From Bicyclus anynana (lineage: Eukaryota; Arthropoda; Insecta; Lepidoptera; Nymphalidae): a stretch of DNA of 64,000 bases. The stretch spans positions 218,112 through 282,111 of the forward strand of contig NC_069085.1 of the NCBI RefSeq assembly GCF_947172395.1, given 5' to 3'. Within the stretch, counting starts at the first letter, position 1. The number at the start of each line of letters is the position of its first letter. The translations under genes were made by a program, and so were the position numbers. Shown here in pieces: positions 45,301-57,345 of this stretch. The notes beneath the pieces are model-generated. The model ran no database searches, had not been told where the DNA came from, and saw nothing but the letters and a program-made list of their open reading frames with translations.

Positions 45301-48300
45301 CTGGAACAGAGCCTGAGGTGTAGCTGCTGACGGGGGATATACCTGGTCTGACAAATGGACAGTAATGAATAAATAGATTTTCCCATTATAGTCCATTTTT
45401 CATATTAGCATAACAACTTTTAGGCTGCCAGTCCACCGAAATGGAGCGAGGTAGAGGAGCCCAGAAACGGAGAAATATAACCCAATAAGTGAACAGGAAC
45501 TTGCGATCTAGTTTAAAAATTCATATAAAACCGCTTCATAGACACAGCATACTACTCCGCTCCGCATTATATAGAACGTGTGCTATTATTATTTATCTTG
45601 TATCTTATACTTGTTTCTTTTGTGAAATTAAACTACTTATATACAGATACAGATATTCTTGATGCATAATATAATTTTCAAGTAGGAGTCTGAAGGGGCG
45701 AAGCCGAAGGGGTGAGTTTAACCATTGACATTTCACGATAAGCATTGCCTGTATACCCCAACAATTTGTTTTTTTTTTTAAATAATAATTGTGATTTTGG
45801 CCATGACGCAGAATCATGATCCTGTCCGACAATAGTCGTATTTCCCTTTCCTGTAATAGCTACACGAAAAGTACCACGGGCTAAGGTTGAATCTAGGACT
45901 TGTCAGGTTTTAGTAAAATCCTTTAACCGTTTTATGTTAATTAACCTTAATTCGTTTGATGACTTACAACTGTCGAAATACCTCGTTAGCATGTGATCAA
46001 CTCTAATAGATGTACGTTTAATTATTTACGAGTGAGACTATAACTTGGACTGAAGGTAAAAGGTGAAAGGGTATTTCACAAGTCAACCATTAATGTTTAT
46101 TTAATATGAGGGTCACTTTTGAGGGTCAAGATGAACAATAAAAAAAATAATTGGAAACTACATAATATGTACATTACATAAGAGCTTTTAATAAAAGGAT
46201 ACAAAATATATTAGTGTTTAAGTTATGCAAGAAAATATGCTTTCTGTTCAAAAGTGGTTCAAACTTGAATCTCCGGAAATAAGTTAATAAAATTTAATTA
46301 AACTTGATCCTAGTGAATCTTAATTTTGAAAAAAAAAAGAAAAATAATTACCTTTCTACTTTCGATTACAGAACCAACACGAACCATTCAATTTTTTTTA
46401 ATATCAAGGTCAATTTTGTGGACAAGATATAAAAAATATTTTTGCAAATTGCATAGTGTGATAACTATATCAAACGAAGTAGTCTAAAAAGATTGCAAAG
46501 ATATTTTTGTAATTTCTTAAATTAAAAAATTTGTATAACAATCTCTTCACGCAAGTTCAACCTACGCAAATTTTATCAACTTAGTTTCGGAGATTCAAGT
46601 TATACGGTTTTTTCATATATTTTTTATCCTTAAAAGCAAACCTCGTGCAATTTTTATGAGTAAAGAAGAATTAGAAGGGTGAAATTTCGTGTAAGCACTC
46701 CCGGCGCACGAAAAAAATTATTCGCGAAACTTCAAAGCGCTCCGATTAAACATTTAGCCTTCACCCTCCATTTCTGAGGAATTCAACTCAGTGAGCACCG
46801 CGCGCAGTCACTCTCAGATGAAACAAACACTGCTGCAGGTGATACGAAGATACTTATTGAGTAGTCGCCGGACTAGCTCTGTGGTAGACTACGACGTGTA
46901 ATGCGAATATTTTTGTAGTCTATCAAAAAATTAAAACTCCATTTGTAGGGGTTTTGGACACCCAAGCCGCCAGTGATCACGGCGCCACAATAAGGATTCT
47001 CTGATTATTTTTTTTCGATTTTAAATTTCAATTAGTTTGATTTAAGGAGTCTGGTAGTAATGATTTTAAACTTATTTCGTGGTTGTTCATTATGAATGAT
47101 CCATGACCAAGAGGGCGCCGCGATACGCATAATAACAAAAGCGATGTTGTGAGTGTGGTTTGCCTAAACAGCCAAAAACGCGAGGTCGTTGAAAAAAGGA
47201 AAAGAATAAGAAAGAGGGTAGATCGATTTTGCCCCTAACAGCTGACTTCACTTCTCATCTCGCAACTTCAGTCCCGTCGTGACCACGATCCATGCAACTG
47301 GGTCGAAATATCGACAATAAAAATCTCGTCGTTTTATCGGAGTCTGGTAGTGTTCATGTAATATTGCTAGAGCTTCTGGACTTTCTGTTGAGCTGATGAA
47401 ACAGATACAAGTGTTGGCCACCGTTCCGCCGGCGGCTAGTGGCCACGGGCCTCCTCTGTCTTACAGGAAAGGGGAATTTGGTCACGAGTAACCGGTTTGA
47501 GGTTATCACATTTTATTACCATCTGGCTAACAAGTATGGTTCAATCTGAAGCAATTAATGAAGCAATGTGAAGCTATTTCAGTAATAGGTATACTTACAT
47601 ATTTTCAAGTTTAATATCGGCAATATTGTACCTACCTCAGATACGTAAAAAACAACAAGCAATAATAGAGTTAAGTTTTAACGTGTGTGGGTGATAACAT
47701 TACAGAATAAAGAATACCTCTATTTTGGACACTCATTTGTTGAACCCATACAGTTTAGTTTAGTATCGCAATCTGTTGACATATTCCTTTATTCGTTGTC
47801 AGTTTATCGCGACAAAGCCACGTTTTATTTGTTCTGGGAGTTATTCATAATCGGGCGGCCTAACGGAGCAGCCATCGGCGTCAAAGCGAAAAGTCATTGG
47901 ACATCGTTCAATGGCCAGTGATTTAATATCGCATGAATCACGAGCAGGCGCCGCGCAGTACACAACGCGCGGGATTTATTGTGCGCCAATTGACGCGATC
48001 GTGTTTTATGATTGAGCTGATCGGTGATCGCACTCCAGCGTGCCGCGCCGTGCCGTCCCGTGCCGCCCGTGCCGTCCGTGCCGGACAGCGTGCCACCGCG
48101 CTGAGTGAGTGCCTACTGCCTGGTGACACTCTTGTTTACATGTCGCGTTTTTATACCGTTGTGAACTAGTGATTAGTGAATAATCATTACTTACAACGAG
48201 TTAGATATAGCTCGGTCTTGCTTCATATTTCATTAACGGCCAAATTGTTGTACAAAATCAAGTGGTGGTTAAACTTTCATCATATTCTACAAATTTTACA

Positions 48301-48328
48301 TAATAAACCTATCTACCTAAATTTAACA

Positions 48329-49372
48329 TTTTTTTTTTATTGAGAAAGAATACAATAAGGGACTTAAGCTAACTTATCCTAATAACTATACAAATCATGT
48401 CCACGTGGAATGGTGGCAAGAATACTGGCTGCATTTCCGCGCTGGACAGCCAGGCTGATCCTTTGCGCAAAAAATGAGCCAGCCCTTCTGTCACCAGTCG
48501 AGGCAACAAGCCGCGGTGAAATAGTACGGGAAAATTTTTTGGCACTGCGACTCCATGGCCCAAGGGTCTCCACGGCAAAAGGTACAAATATGTAACTCTC
48601 TGTCAGAGAGGCATACTTGAGCCACTTACCGGTTTCAGCTTTTTCTGCTGCGGCTCCCGGTCTTGATTCTGTCTCCCTGATATGACACGGTGCTAATGTG
48701 TCGACGCATGTAGCGTCCCACATTAGGGCCCGCCCCATTTCCCAGGGAACCAGCGTCAATCCATCAGGTCTCTTACCATCATCCCGACTGATTCCTAACG
48801 GCTCGATTAGCGCAGGAATATTTATGGTGGCAAGAGCCCTTTTTATTATGTCATTAAGAGAGCCATGCCGAAATAGCCTACCGCCACTCCTTTGGCATGA
48901 AAGCCCGTGGATTCCAAATTTACTCACCTCTTTCCCACATGGACATTTGTGCTCTAAACACAATGGTGTACCCAATCTGAGTCCTAGAGCCACACGAAAA
49001 CTTTCGTTGTCTAATAAAGTGCCAAGATTTTTCGATGGCAAGGCATGGAGCCAATACCCAGATTCCTTTTCGGATAATGCTAGAAGCCTGGCTCTATCTA
49101 CAGCACTTGTAAGATTTTGAACTAAATTTTCATGTGTCAGCTGAACCAATGGAGCATCCCAAAGTTTTTGTGTAGTACGTTCCTTTGGGATGTCAACGTT
49201 GGGACATCTGACCTTCCAACTCTCTAGAGCCTCTGTGGCATAGGTTATGCAAACTGAATTGGAATTAAGAATACGAGAACTGAGCTCTTTTATACTATGC
49301 ACAGAGGAAAGAAAAGCCGGAAGAGCAACACTAGAAATTTTTCGCACGCCGATGCCACCGTATTTATATTAG
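48329..49372 (-). mobile_element. 5'-truncated non-LTR retrotransposon with poly-A tail
   Basis: Minus-strand unit: an open frame, a short 3' UTR, an AATAAA signal (48336-48341) running directly into an A10 tail (plus-strand T-run 48329-48338). Homology-like sequence starts abruptly at about 49368 after a stop, the usual 5' truncation of target-primed insertions. No clear target-site duplication was seen. Confidence 0.75.
48379..49368 (-). CDS. Retroelement ORF C terminus: CCHC-like knuckle plus restriction-like nuclease signature
   Basis: About 330 uninterrupted codons starting YKYGGIGVRKISSVALPAFL, with no real start codon. Visible blocks: ESGYWLHALPSKNLGTLLDN, LGLRLGTPLC, a Cys/His cluster C-P-C-G-x7-H-G-L-S-C (CPCGKEVSKFGIHGLSC), RHGSLNDIIKRAL, KRPDGLTLVPW with WDATCVDTLAP downstream, and GPWSRSAKKF near the end. 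The Cys/His knuckle followed by R-H, then PD and WDxT, matches the layout of PD-(D/E)xK restriction-like endonucleases at the C terminus of some non-LTR retrotransposons; I know this tail as a multicopy retroelement protein in insects and cnidarians. The element clade is not certain. The frame is surprisingly intact for a truncated copy. Confidence 0.7.
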   Translation of the reverse strand, partial: YKYGGIGVRKISSVALPAFLSSVHSIKELSSRILNSNSVCITYATEALESWKVRCPNVDIPKERTTQKLWDAPLVQLTHENLVQNLTSAVDRARLLALSEKESGYWLHALPSKNLGTLLDNESFRVALGLRLGTPLCLEHKCPCGKEVSKFGIHGLSCQRSGGRLFRHGSLNDIIKRALATINIPALIEPLGISRDDGKRPDGLTLVPWEMGRALMWDATCVDTLAPCHIRETESRPGAAAEKAETGKWLKYASLTESYIFVPFAVETLGPWSRSAKKFSRTISPRLVASTGDRRAGSFFAQRISLAVQRGNAASILATIPRGHDLYSY

Positions 49373-52300
49373 TGGTGGTTCCTGGATAATGTTCAGAAAC
49401 ATTTTGATACGAACGCACCTTGGAAGAGAGCTTCGAAGGAAAACGCCCTACCACCATGGTTCACTATCACTACGTTCATAATTTTGTCCGACTACCAATG
49501 ATTACACACACACACACAAAGTTTCAGCTGTGTGGTCATGAATAAGTTTTGTTTTTTGGTCCAGTGGTGTGTATGAATTAGTGAGAGGATTGGCGAGATC
49601 TTCAATCTCTCCGTAAGTACAAAGATAATAACAAAGGTTGCAGCGCGCAGTGACACTGGTGAAGTCAAGTATGAGTAGATACAAGTGTTTATTGAACAAT
49701 ATTACAATTCGCCGCTGACGTTTCCGGAGTACGTACAGTGTAGGTACACGCTACACATTTCGCAGTTCGCTTCGGTATTACTGCTAAATCTATTAGCTTT
49801 GGCTGCGACGCTCTCACTGACTCTACGCTATTGTTCTGAGAAGCTCCACCGAACTTACGGATTTCTGGTCGAGGGCAAAGGCGATAACTTCCATCGGTTA
49901 AATGGGAAAAAATAATAAGACAGTGGAATTCGAGTGATGACTCTATTGTTGATGGTAAAAGAAAGTAATGTCTTTGTGCCAGAGCTCATCGGGGAAGTAC
50001 CTCCAAACTTATTTTTGCTGCTAAATAGCATTGCTGTGGTCAGTCTAAAGAGTATTGACGGTAAAACTACAAGCACATGCAGCCCGCCTGTGCCTCGACA
50101 CTGCATGGAAAGACATGGTGCAAGCGAGTGCAGCGTGCACCACTTAGTGATTGTTCATTTAACACCATGCTGATCATCTGCTTTTTGCGTAAACTACCTA
50201 AAGTGGTAGTGGTAGATCATATAAACATAATTAATAACAAAAGAAATACAAACGGAAGGGCGTAATCTACCAATTGGATTTTAAAAGTAAGTACGAGCTT
50301 GAACACAGATAATATTGATAAAAAATCTTGGAATTTCATCAACATCGTACTGAGAACCTGCTGCCTAAACATTGTATCCAAATGGTTTCATCTATTTCGC
50401 AGTTACGACGCCTCCGGCAGACACACCCTAGTGTTGTCAGATGTAATGGAGCTGTCGTCACCACAGTACCACAGGTGCGCGCTCCCCGTCACACGCTCCC
50501 TGCTGCAGAGTGTGGAGCGTAGGCGGCGAACTAATCGAGCTCCGACGTATCCATTGTGTACTCGTAACTATGTACTAATTGAATTATAATTAACGCTAGC
50601 TATTGTTGCTTAATTGGATACCTATTGATAGCATGATTTGATCTGTAATTTGAATTTGACAAACTAGGTCAACGCCTAATTTTATTTTGCCCGAGACAAC
50701 CTTAGTTCTAAATAAAATAGCTTTAGTTTGTGTAAGAGACTAACGTTTAAACGCAGCAAACAAAATCTGATAAAAAAAAAATTTAATCACGTAAAGAACG
50801 AATCGCGAACGACTCAGCATACACCGACAAGTGTGATGTCATGAAACAGCAACAGATATAGAGCAAGACGTAGCAGTTATAAACGAGAGTAACAATTCCT
50901 TAGCCCCCATTCCCATTGTAAACATCGTCCAAATGTGTCGCCGTGCGTCGTGCGCCGCCGGCCCACGTGCTGCGGCCCGCGCCAGCGCTGCGTTTGACAA
51001 CTTATTACAGTTCTCTCGTCGGAGAACTTTCGCCGCCGCCTTGTTCGGAAAAATGCACTCTCATAGGGAGCCAGCAATCATACCACCTAGCTGAGGAGCC
51101 AGAGATGACATTTTTGGATTCACTGAACCGTGGCAGATTAACAACCATATCTTGTACGTTGTTGATTACCTCTACCAAATATGCTCCCTTATTGTTGATG
51201 GGTGCATTTTTAGCTTTAAAGAAATACTCAACCTGCATCAGAGAAGGATAAGATGGTTTAGTTAATAGCTAACAGATGTGCATATCGAAAATAACTTTTT
51301 GAGCAATATTCATCACAAAACTAAATGCTACGCCATCCAAACGTGTTCAAAGTGTAGCTGTTTTATTCGGTCTCTCATCAAATTAAATACGCATTATTTA
51401 AACATTATTATCTAGGAGTACCTAACCAGCTTTTAGTTTACTGTTTTAGTAAGTTGCACAACTGTTATTAGGCCAATTATGCAACAAATATAACAGTAGA
51501 CTAAAGTAATTGAGCAAAAATATAGCATAGGTGGTTACCATGGGTTACGATGAATTCAATAAAACCGTTGAATGTGTAGCGAAGCGAGCGCAAACGTGAC
51601 ACGAACGATTTATAGCTGATCTTATTCCCCGATGAAAAACGTAGTATTGTTGAAAGATTCAATGGCATTGCACCCGAGAGCTGCGCCCCAGTGTTGCCGC
51701 CAACTGAACTGCTTGTTATTGTGTTATTGTTATCGACACTGACGCGACGCTCTGCCGCACCGCGCGACAATGATGTTCTTAGCGTTGACAATGTTCATGA
51801 AGTGAACCGAAAGATACACGCATAATGCAGAAGTATTACATTGGCATTATCAATACTAATATTATAAAGAGGAATGTGAAACCACAAGGCGTCTGCCGGG
51901 TACTTATATTTTAATGAGTGAATGATTCATTAATGGACCAGGTCTCCCTCCTTATAGAAGAGTATATACGGAGTTAAGCCGCACCACGCTGCTGTAAAGC
52001 AACTGATAACGTCGGCTGCTAACAACCACTCTCACAGATACTGGGCTCGATGACGGTGCACTAAATTGAAACTTACAAATTCAGAAATGAGTTCGATACG
52101 ATCTATGTATTCTGTGATTCGATACTTCTCTGAATAAGGTCTAGCACTGTTCTACAGAGTATCTGTTGCTTTAAAATTAAGATCAGTGTACTTGGCCGAC
52201 GTGTACCTGCTCCGATGATGTATACCTAGCACAGAAGTGTTTCGGTCGTCGTCGCGTAATCAATAATGCAGCAAAGAGTCCGCGGCGTGCTATCGGCGGG

Positions 52301-52649
52301 CGCTCACGCGTGTGCGATAAATCGCGAGTATCGTGCCTCTCCCCGCCCGCCCCCGCCCGCCCCCCGCCGCCGCCCGCGCGCTCGTCACGTGCCAGTCAAT
52401 GGCTGTTATAATGCTGCGAATTATTCTGTTTTCCTTTTTTCCGTTTAGTTAAATCGAAACATTTTGTTCGTTATACACATTGTCAGCTGTGAATTGTGTG
52501 GAAAGTAAAGAAGAATTGTGATTCAATCTGATCACTGAGACGATAAGGATTTGAAAGTGTTTCCTATTAGCAACTATCAGTACATCCGCTAACTCGGTCG
52601 CTTTAAATTGTGCTACGATTTTTTATGTATCACTCAATAAACTATATGA

Positions 52650-53538
52650 ATATTTATTTATTTATTTATTTATTTATTTGGACCACCAACAAAATTATAT
52701 GAACACATACAAAATATTTTACAAATAAGGGTAGCATAACACATATAATTTTACTTATAGGTAGCCACAGCATGCAAAAAATATAGGTCGTACGAATAAT
52801 AGAAATTAAAATTGACAAATAGAAAGAAAAAAAACAAAATATAAATTTGAATTTACACATTTTGACAAAAACCAAAAGAAAAAATTTAAACGAGAACTTT
52901 AAAATTTTAAAATTATAAGTGGAGAGAGAATTACATGTTTATAAAATGAAGAATGATTATGAGAGAATTGCAATTATACATTTTACAAATTATGAATAAA
53001 AATTACAATTATAACAGTATGGCTTAATTAATTAATTATACATTGGTAAAATAATAAAAACATAAATTAGGTATTTTTTAAGTCACAACTTATGATGAGA
53101 ATATTACAGATCGAATTATTGAACGGAGCTCTTAAGAAAAGTTTTTAAAATTTTGGATTTGAAAAGATGCAACTTGTCACTGTGTAAGTCAATGGACTTA
53201 TTTTTGGCAATGAATTCCCTGTAGAGTTTACAAATCCGGGGTAAAACTGAGTGGTTGCCAAGGTTTGTTTTGTAGTGTTTTTGTCGAAAGGTATGGATCG
53301 GGTACCGAGGCATACGACGAGGAATGTTGAAAGTGACCTGGCCTAGCAACTCTGCGTCGTCTATGGTCCCATTTATAAGCTTGTATAGAAACATAATGTC
53401 ATGCATCTTACGCCTGTCTGACAACGAAATCAACTTGAATTTTGTAAGACGAGTAGAGTAGGATGCTCTATTATTTGGTCCAGAGAGGATGCGTGTAAAA
53501 CGTCTCTGGATGCTTTCTAGGCGATCTTTATCATCATA
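52650..53538 (-). mobile_element. LINE fragment: reverse-transcriptase ORF C terminus and 3' UTR
   Basis: The minus strand enters LINE-like coding at about 53538 and runs to a stop at 53116: ESIQRRFTRILSGPNN, then LISLSDRRKMHDIMFLYKLI, LGQVTFNIPRR, TNLGNHSVLPRICKLYREF. This is the classic C-terminal stretch of lepidopteran Jockey/CR1-type ORF2 ('RRFTR', 'RRK.HD..FLYKL.NG', 'TNLG..S.LPR'). The 3' UTR follows and ends in (AAAT)n, seen on the plus strand as (TTTA)n at 52650-52678. 5'-truncated; not the same family as the tails at 14885, 31665 and 40373. Confidence 0.75.
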
Positions 53539-56500
53539 TGAATATCAGTAGTCTAAATAAAATTACACATCTACAAAAAAATACTAATCAGAAGCTTATG
53601 TATGTTCCATGTCACTCGAACATTACAATTTTTCACTGATTCCGAAAGCATAATCGGTGCTACTAAATAGTAGTTACAGATTAATATGAAGAGCCTTCTA
53701 CATTTAACTAAGATACTTGTATTATCTTCCTGTTATAAACGACACTTGGTCCTCTGTAAGCTTGCTAAGCTGCGGCGCAGGCGGCTCTCTGTAAGGTGAG
53801 CTCGGCGCAGGCCGTCACAAAGTCTCGTAGACTGTGGACGGAATTTACTTAATGTTTCTTCACATCGGACCACACGAGACTATCACGATTTCGGTCGAGA
53901 ATATTCCGTCATTTTGGCCACTGCAGCAATTACGTCGAAGTTTTCGTAGGTATGATTTTGGGCTAGCCAAATGTCACACGATGTAATATGTCATTATTAA
54001 CGTACTTTGAGCTGAGCTTGAGTCTGAGCCTGAGCCTGCTACCTGAGCAGCAGCCCGCAGCGCTCTGAGCCGCCATTAGCATGCGTTTGCAAGTTAATGC
54101 GACTTCCGCCTGTTGCCGAACGCAGCAGAGCACTCGCTCGCCGCGTCTCGTATCATTAGCGACGCGATATTGAGCATTTGAATTAATAATGATTGCTTGT
54201 ATGAACATAGCCTACCTACCAATGCGTGCATTAAAAAACTTGCATGTTTTGTTTTATAAAAGGCACTCGAGATTTTACAACCCTTATTATGCAACTGTTA
54301 CAAAATTTATCAATATAGTAATTAACTACGCATACTTTTTTTTACATAATTTCTATTTAGCCTCTAATTTATTTTTTTAAAAAGTTTAATAATAAGGTAG
54401 GTAGGTATTTGGCGGAAGATTAGAATGTTAGCGCTCGGCGTGAGTTCATGAATACGTTTAAAAGAACGGATATCTTCCCAAATTGTTGTTTAACTTGCGG
54501 GATGGAGCAACTTTAGCTGATACGCGTACTAGCGCGGTTCGTACCTCAGTTCTGTATAATCTGGATGATTAGAAAAACTATAGGTAGGTACGAGCATTTA
54601 TTTAAGTCTTAATGCGATTGTTATAAAAGATTTATTATTATCAACACAGTAGTACCCTCTGTATGTATAGTCGGTAGATAAACGTCAGATGAGAGTGACA
54701 TTCCTTCCCTACCATCAAATGTTAAACATTGAGTCTGTTCTCTTTGACTTGTTATCATTTGTTTTGTGGAAATAATATTTCATACATACCAATTGTAAGT
54801 TGGTGTAATTAAAAAAAAATATTTGTCACGTAGATGCAACCCAGTGCAGTATTTTCTCTTTTTTATGTTTCTACCAGTAATATTAATATTGTAGGTGGGC
54901 TTCCGAATCCATTACTATTAAAGAAGCAGTTGCGCGAAGGTTGGCTTGCGGCCAGCGCCGAGTTATGAGCTGGCTCCGCCTGGCTCAGATTAGTGCCCCT
55001 GGCTCCGCGCAGAGACAGCACTTGCTTGCTTTGCCTTTCTGTTCTAATCACTTTTTAAGTAGTTCAATCGTCTGTAAGGTAACCCGCGGAGAGGTACCGG
55101 TGTGGCGCGAGACATCACTGGACGGCTAAGTGAACATTACTTATCGAATTTTCACCAAAATACGGTTAATAAATTGTACATTATGTAAAAAACAGAGGTT
55201 TTATAATTTTTGAGGAGTAGGTAGAGTTTATTTCGTTTTGAGATTCTGTTAAAAACAAACAATATTATGGCAGACGTCCACAGATCCGCATCGTATGTAT
55301 CGCATCGAACGGCTTTTAACGGATTTTTTCGAAAAATTCGTTTGATACGATGCGTCCGATACGTACAATGCTAGCCTGTGAAAACCTTGACGCGCCCAAC
55401 AGTTAACGCCTTGAAAGCCGTATTAGAAAAACTAATTTGATGTGGGCGAAGTCACGGGCGTCGATATCGAATAAAGAGGCAGCCAATGAAAGTGTTTGCA
55501 GTAGGTACACGTAAATGCTTTTTGTGAAGTGTGTAACTGAGGCTGGCACTTCCCGGCTTCCTTGTCGCTGTCGTTACGGCACGCGAAGCCTTCCGCAGCG
55601 CTCTTTGATTCGCTGATTACAGGGCAAACATGAATCACTGGGCTCGCAGCTTAAAGGTAATGTTATTACGAATTAAAAGCGAAGCGGGTTGCCGCCCCCG
55701 CCGCCCCGCCCGACCGGGGCGGGGAGGGGGCAGGAGCTATTAACGAAGCTCTCCATTTAATTAGCAACAATTTGGGACGTAAATTGCATTTTTAATTGCC
55801 CCGGGGCAGTAGTGTCGGCGGCGGCTGTGCGCAGCGGCGGTGCAGTGACTTGTGATCGTGAACTCGGCTGACGCGTAGTTTTATTGACTAGCGGACGCCA
55901 TTCATTCTCGTTCATTCATTCATTCATCTATACTAACATTGAAAAGAAGAAAAATTCGATTGTTTGTTTGTTTGTACTGAATAGGAAAAAATGTTTAACC
56001 ATATTTTAATCCCTGATCGACCGTTTTCCCACGTGAATGGGAATTACGCAGGTGAAATCGCGGGGTCCTACTAGTCATTTTATATTTATGGAATATTCCA
56101 GACGTGAGGCGACTGTTTTGAGTTAAAGAGTATATACCTACCTACTTATAAAAGTTCGGTGCTAGCTGAAATTACCAATAAAGACTTTGCAGTGCAGGCG
56201 ATAAGTTGGGGTGAAATGCTTGTTAAAGTCGTAAACTTGTGCCACCCCCTCCCTGCCAACTTCCAACTGGACGCAGTCCACTGCCGGCTGACCGCGGGGC
56301 GGCTGAGTGCGCCGCACGCCGGCGCCGCATTGGAAACTAATTAAAGTCCCTAAGCCTGCACTGTCCGCTGAACGGCGTGTTGCATCTTGCTAAATCAGTT
56401 TCCTGCATTTTGGTGACAGAGATTCTTAGGATTACATCCCAAAACGGTTTACTTTCAAATTAAACAAGGAAAACAACAACTACTAGATTGCCATGTTATT

Positions 56501-57199
56501 TATTTTAAATCAATCAGACATTTTAATTTAATTAAAAAGTATCATATAAACAGAATTTTTATTAAGTACGTGAAGCAATTTCTGTTTAAAGGTGTAACAA
56601 AAATAGTTAATTGAGATTAATTGAAACATTACCAACAACGTACCGTAACACTCGTCCGCACGCAATTACCTGCAAAGTTTGTTTTACATCTGGTCCTGAG
56701 ACCCTTAATTTCACCCTAATAATTGTGTAGTGTACTTAATTCAGCCATATACACCACATCACTTTTTCTTAAGGTAATAAAAATTTAACGTATTTACTGA
56801 GAGGGGGTGTTCAAAGTATTAAGGGGATAAAATTGCAAATATCTCATTAAAAGGAAAAATGGAACCAGGTGGCCGGCGTAATAAAATACGGTAAATAAGT
56901 AGCGCTCGCTAAAAGAGAACGGAATGCAAATTTTAATAAGGGAAAGTTATTCCCGCAGTGCCAGGTATTTTAATTAAGTCCGTATTTATTTAAAGGTCTC
57001 GGGGCCACGCCGTCAGCGGGCGCCCGCTCCAGCGTCTGGCTGTTGAGTGGTTTTCGCAGATCATCGAAACGAGCACGTTTCTCAGTATCACATTTTCCAG
57101 TATAACAAAATATTAAGACCTATTTTCAAATTTCTAAACGTGAAAATGTAAATATATTAATTTAATTATAATTAACTGGTGATTATTTAATTTGTTTTA

Positions 57200-57345
57200 G
57201 TTATCCGTGAAACACCAACGAATGTACGCGACAACGTCACCCAGATTTGAAAGAACATTTTCTACATACGCCACTCTGAAACCAGAGCTCATCAGGATAA
57301 TATTTTGACTCTATAACGTTCGAGCTAACTTTGTGAAGTCCAACT
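57200..57345 (-). repeat. Degraded Penelope-like terminal segment
   Basis: The minus strand reads CCTGATGAGCTCTGGTTTCA, GAGTGGCGTATGTAGAAAAT and CTGGGTGACGTTGTCGCGTA, aligning with the right arm of the Penelope palindrome (CTGAGGATGCTCCGGTTTCG, CTGGGTGACGTTGTCGC). The GAAAC core has become GGCG-like, so the ribozyme is decayed. No endonuclease ORF beside it. Confidence 0.65.
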
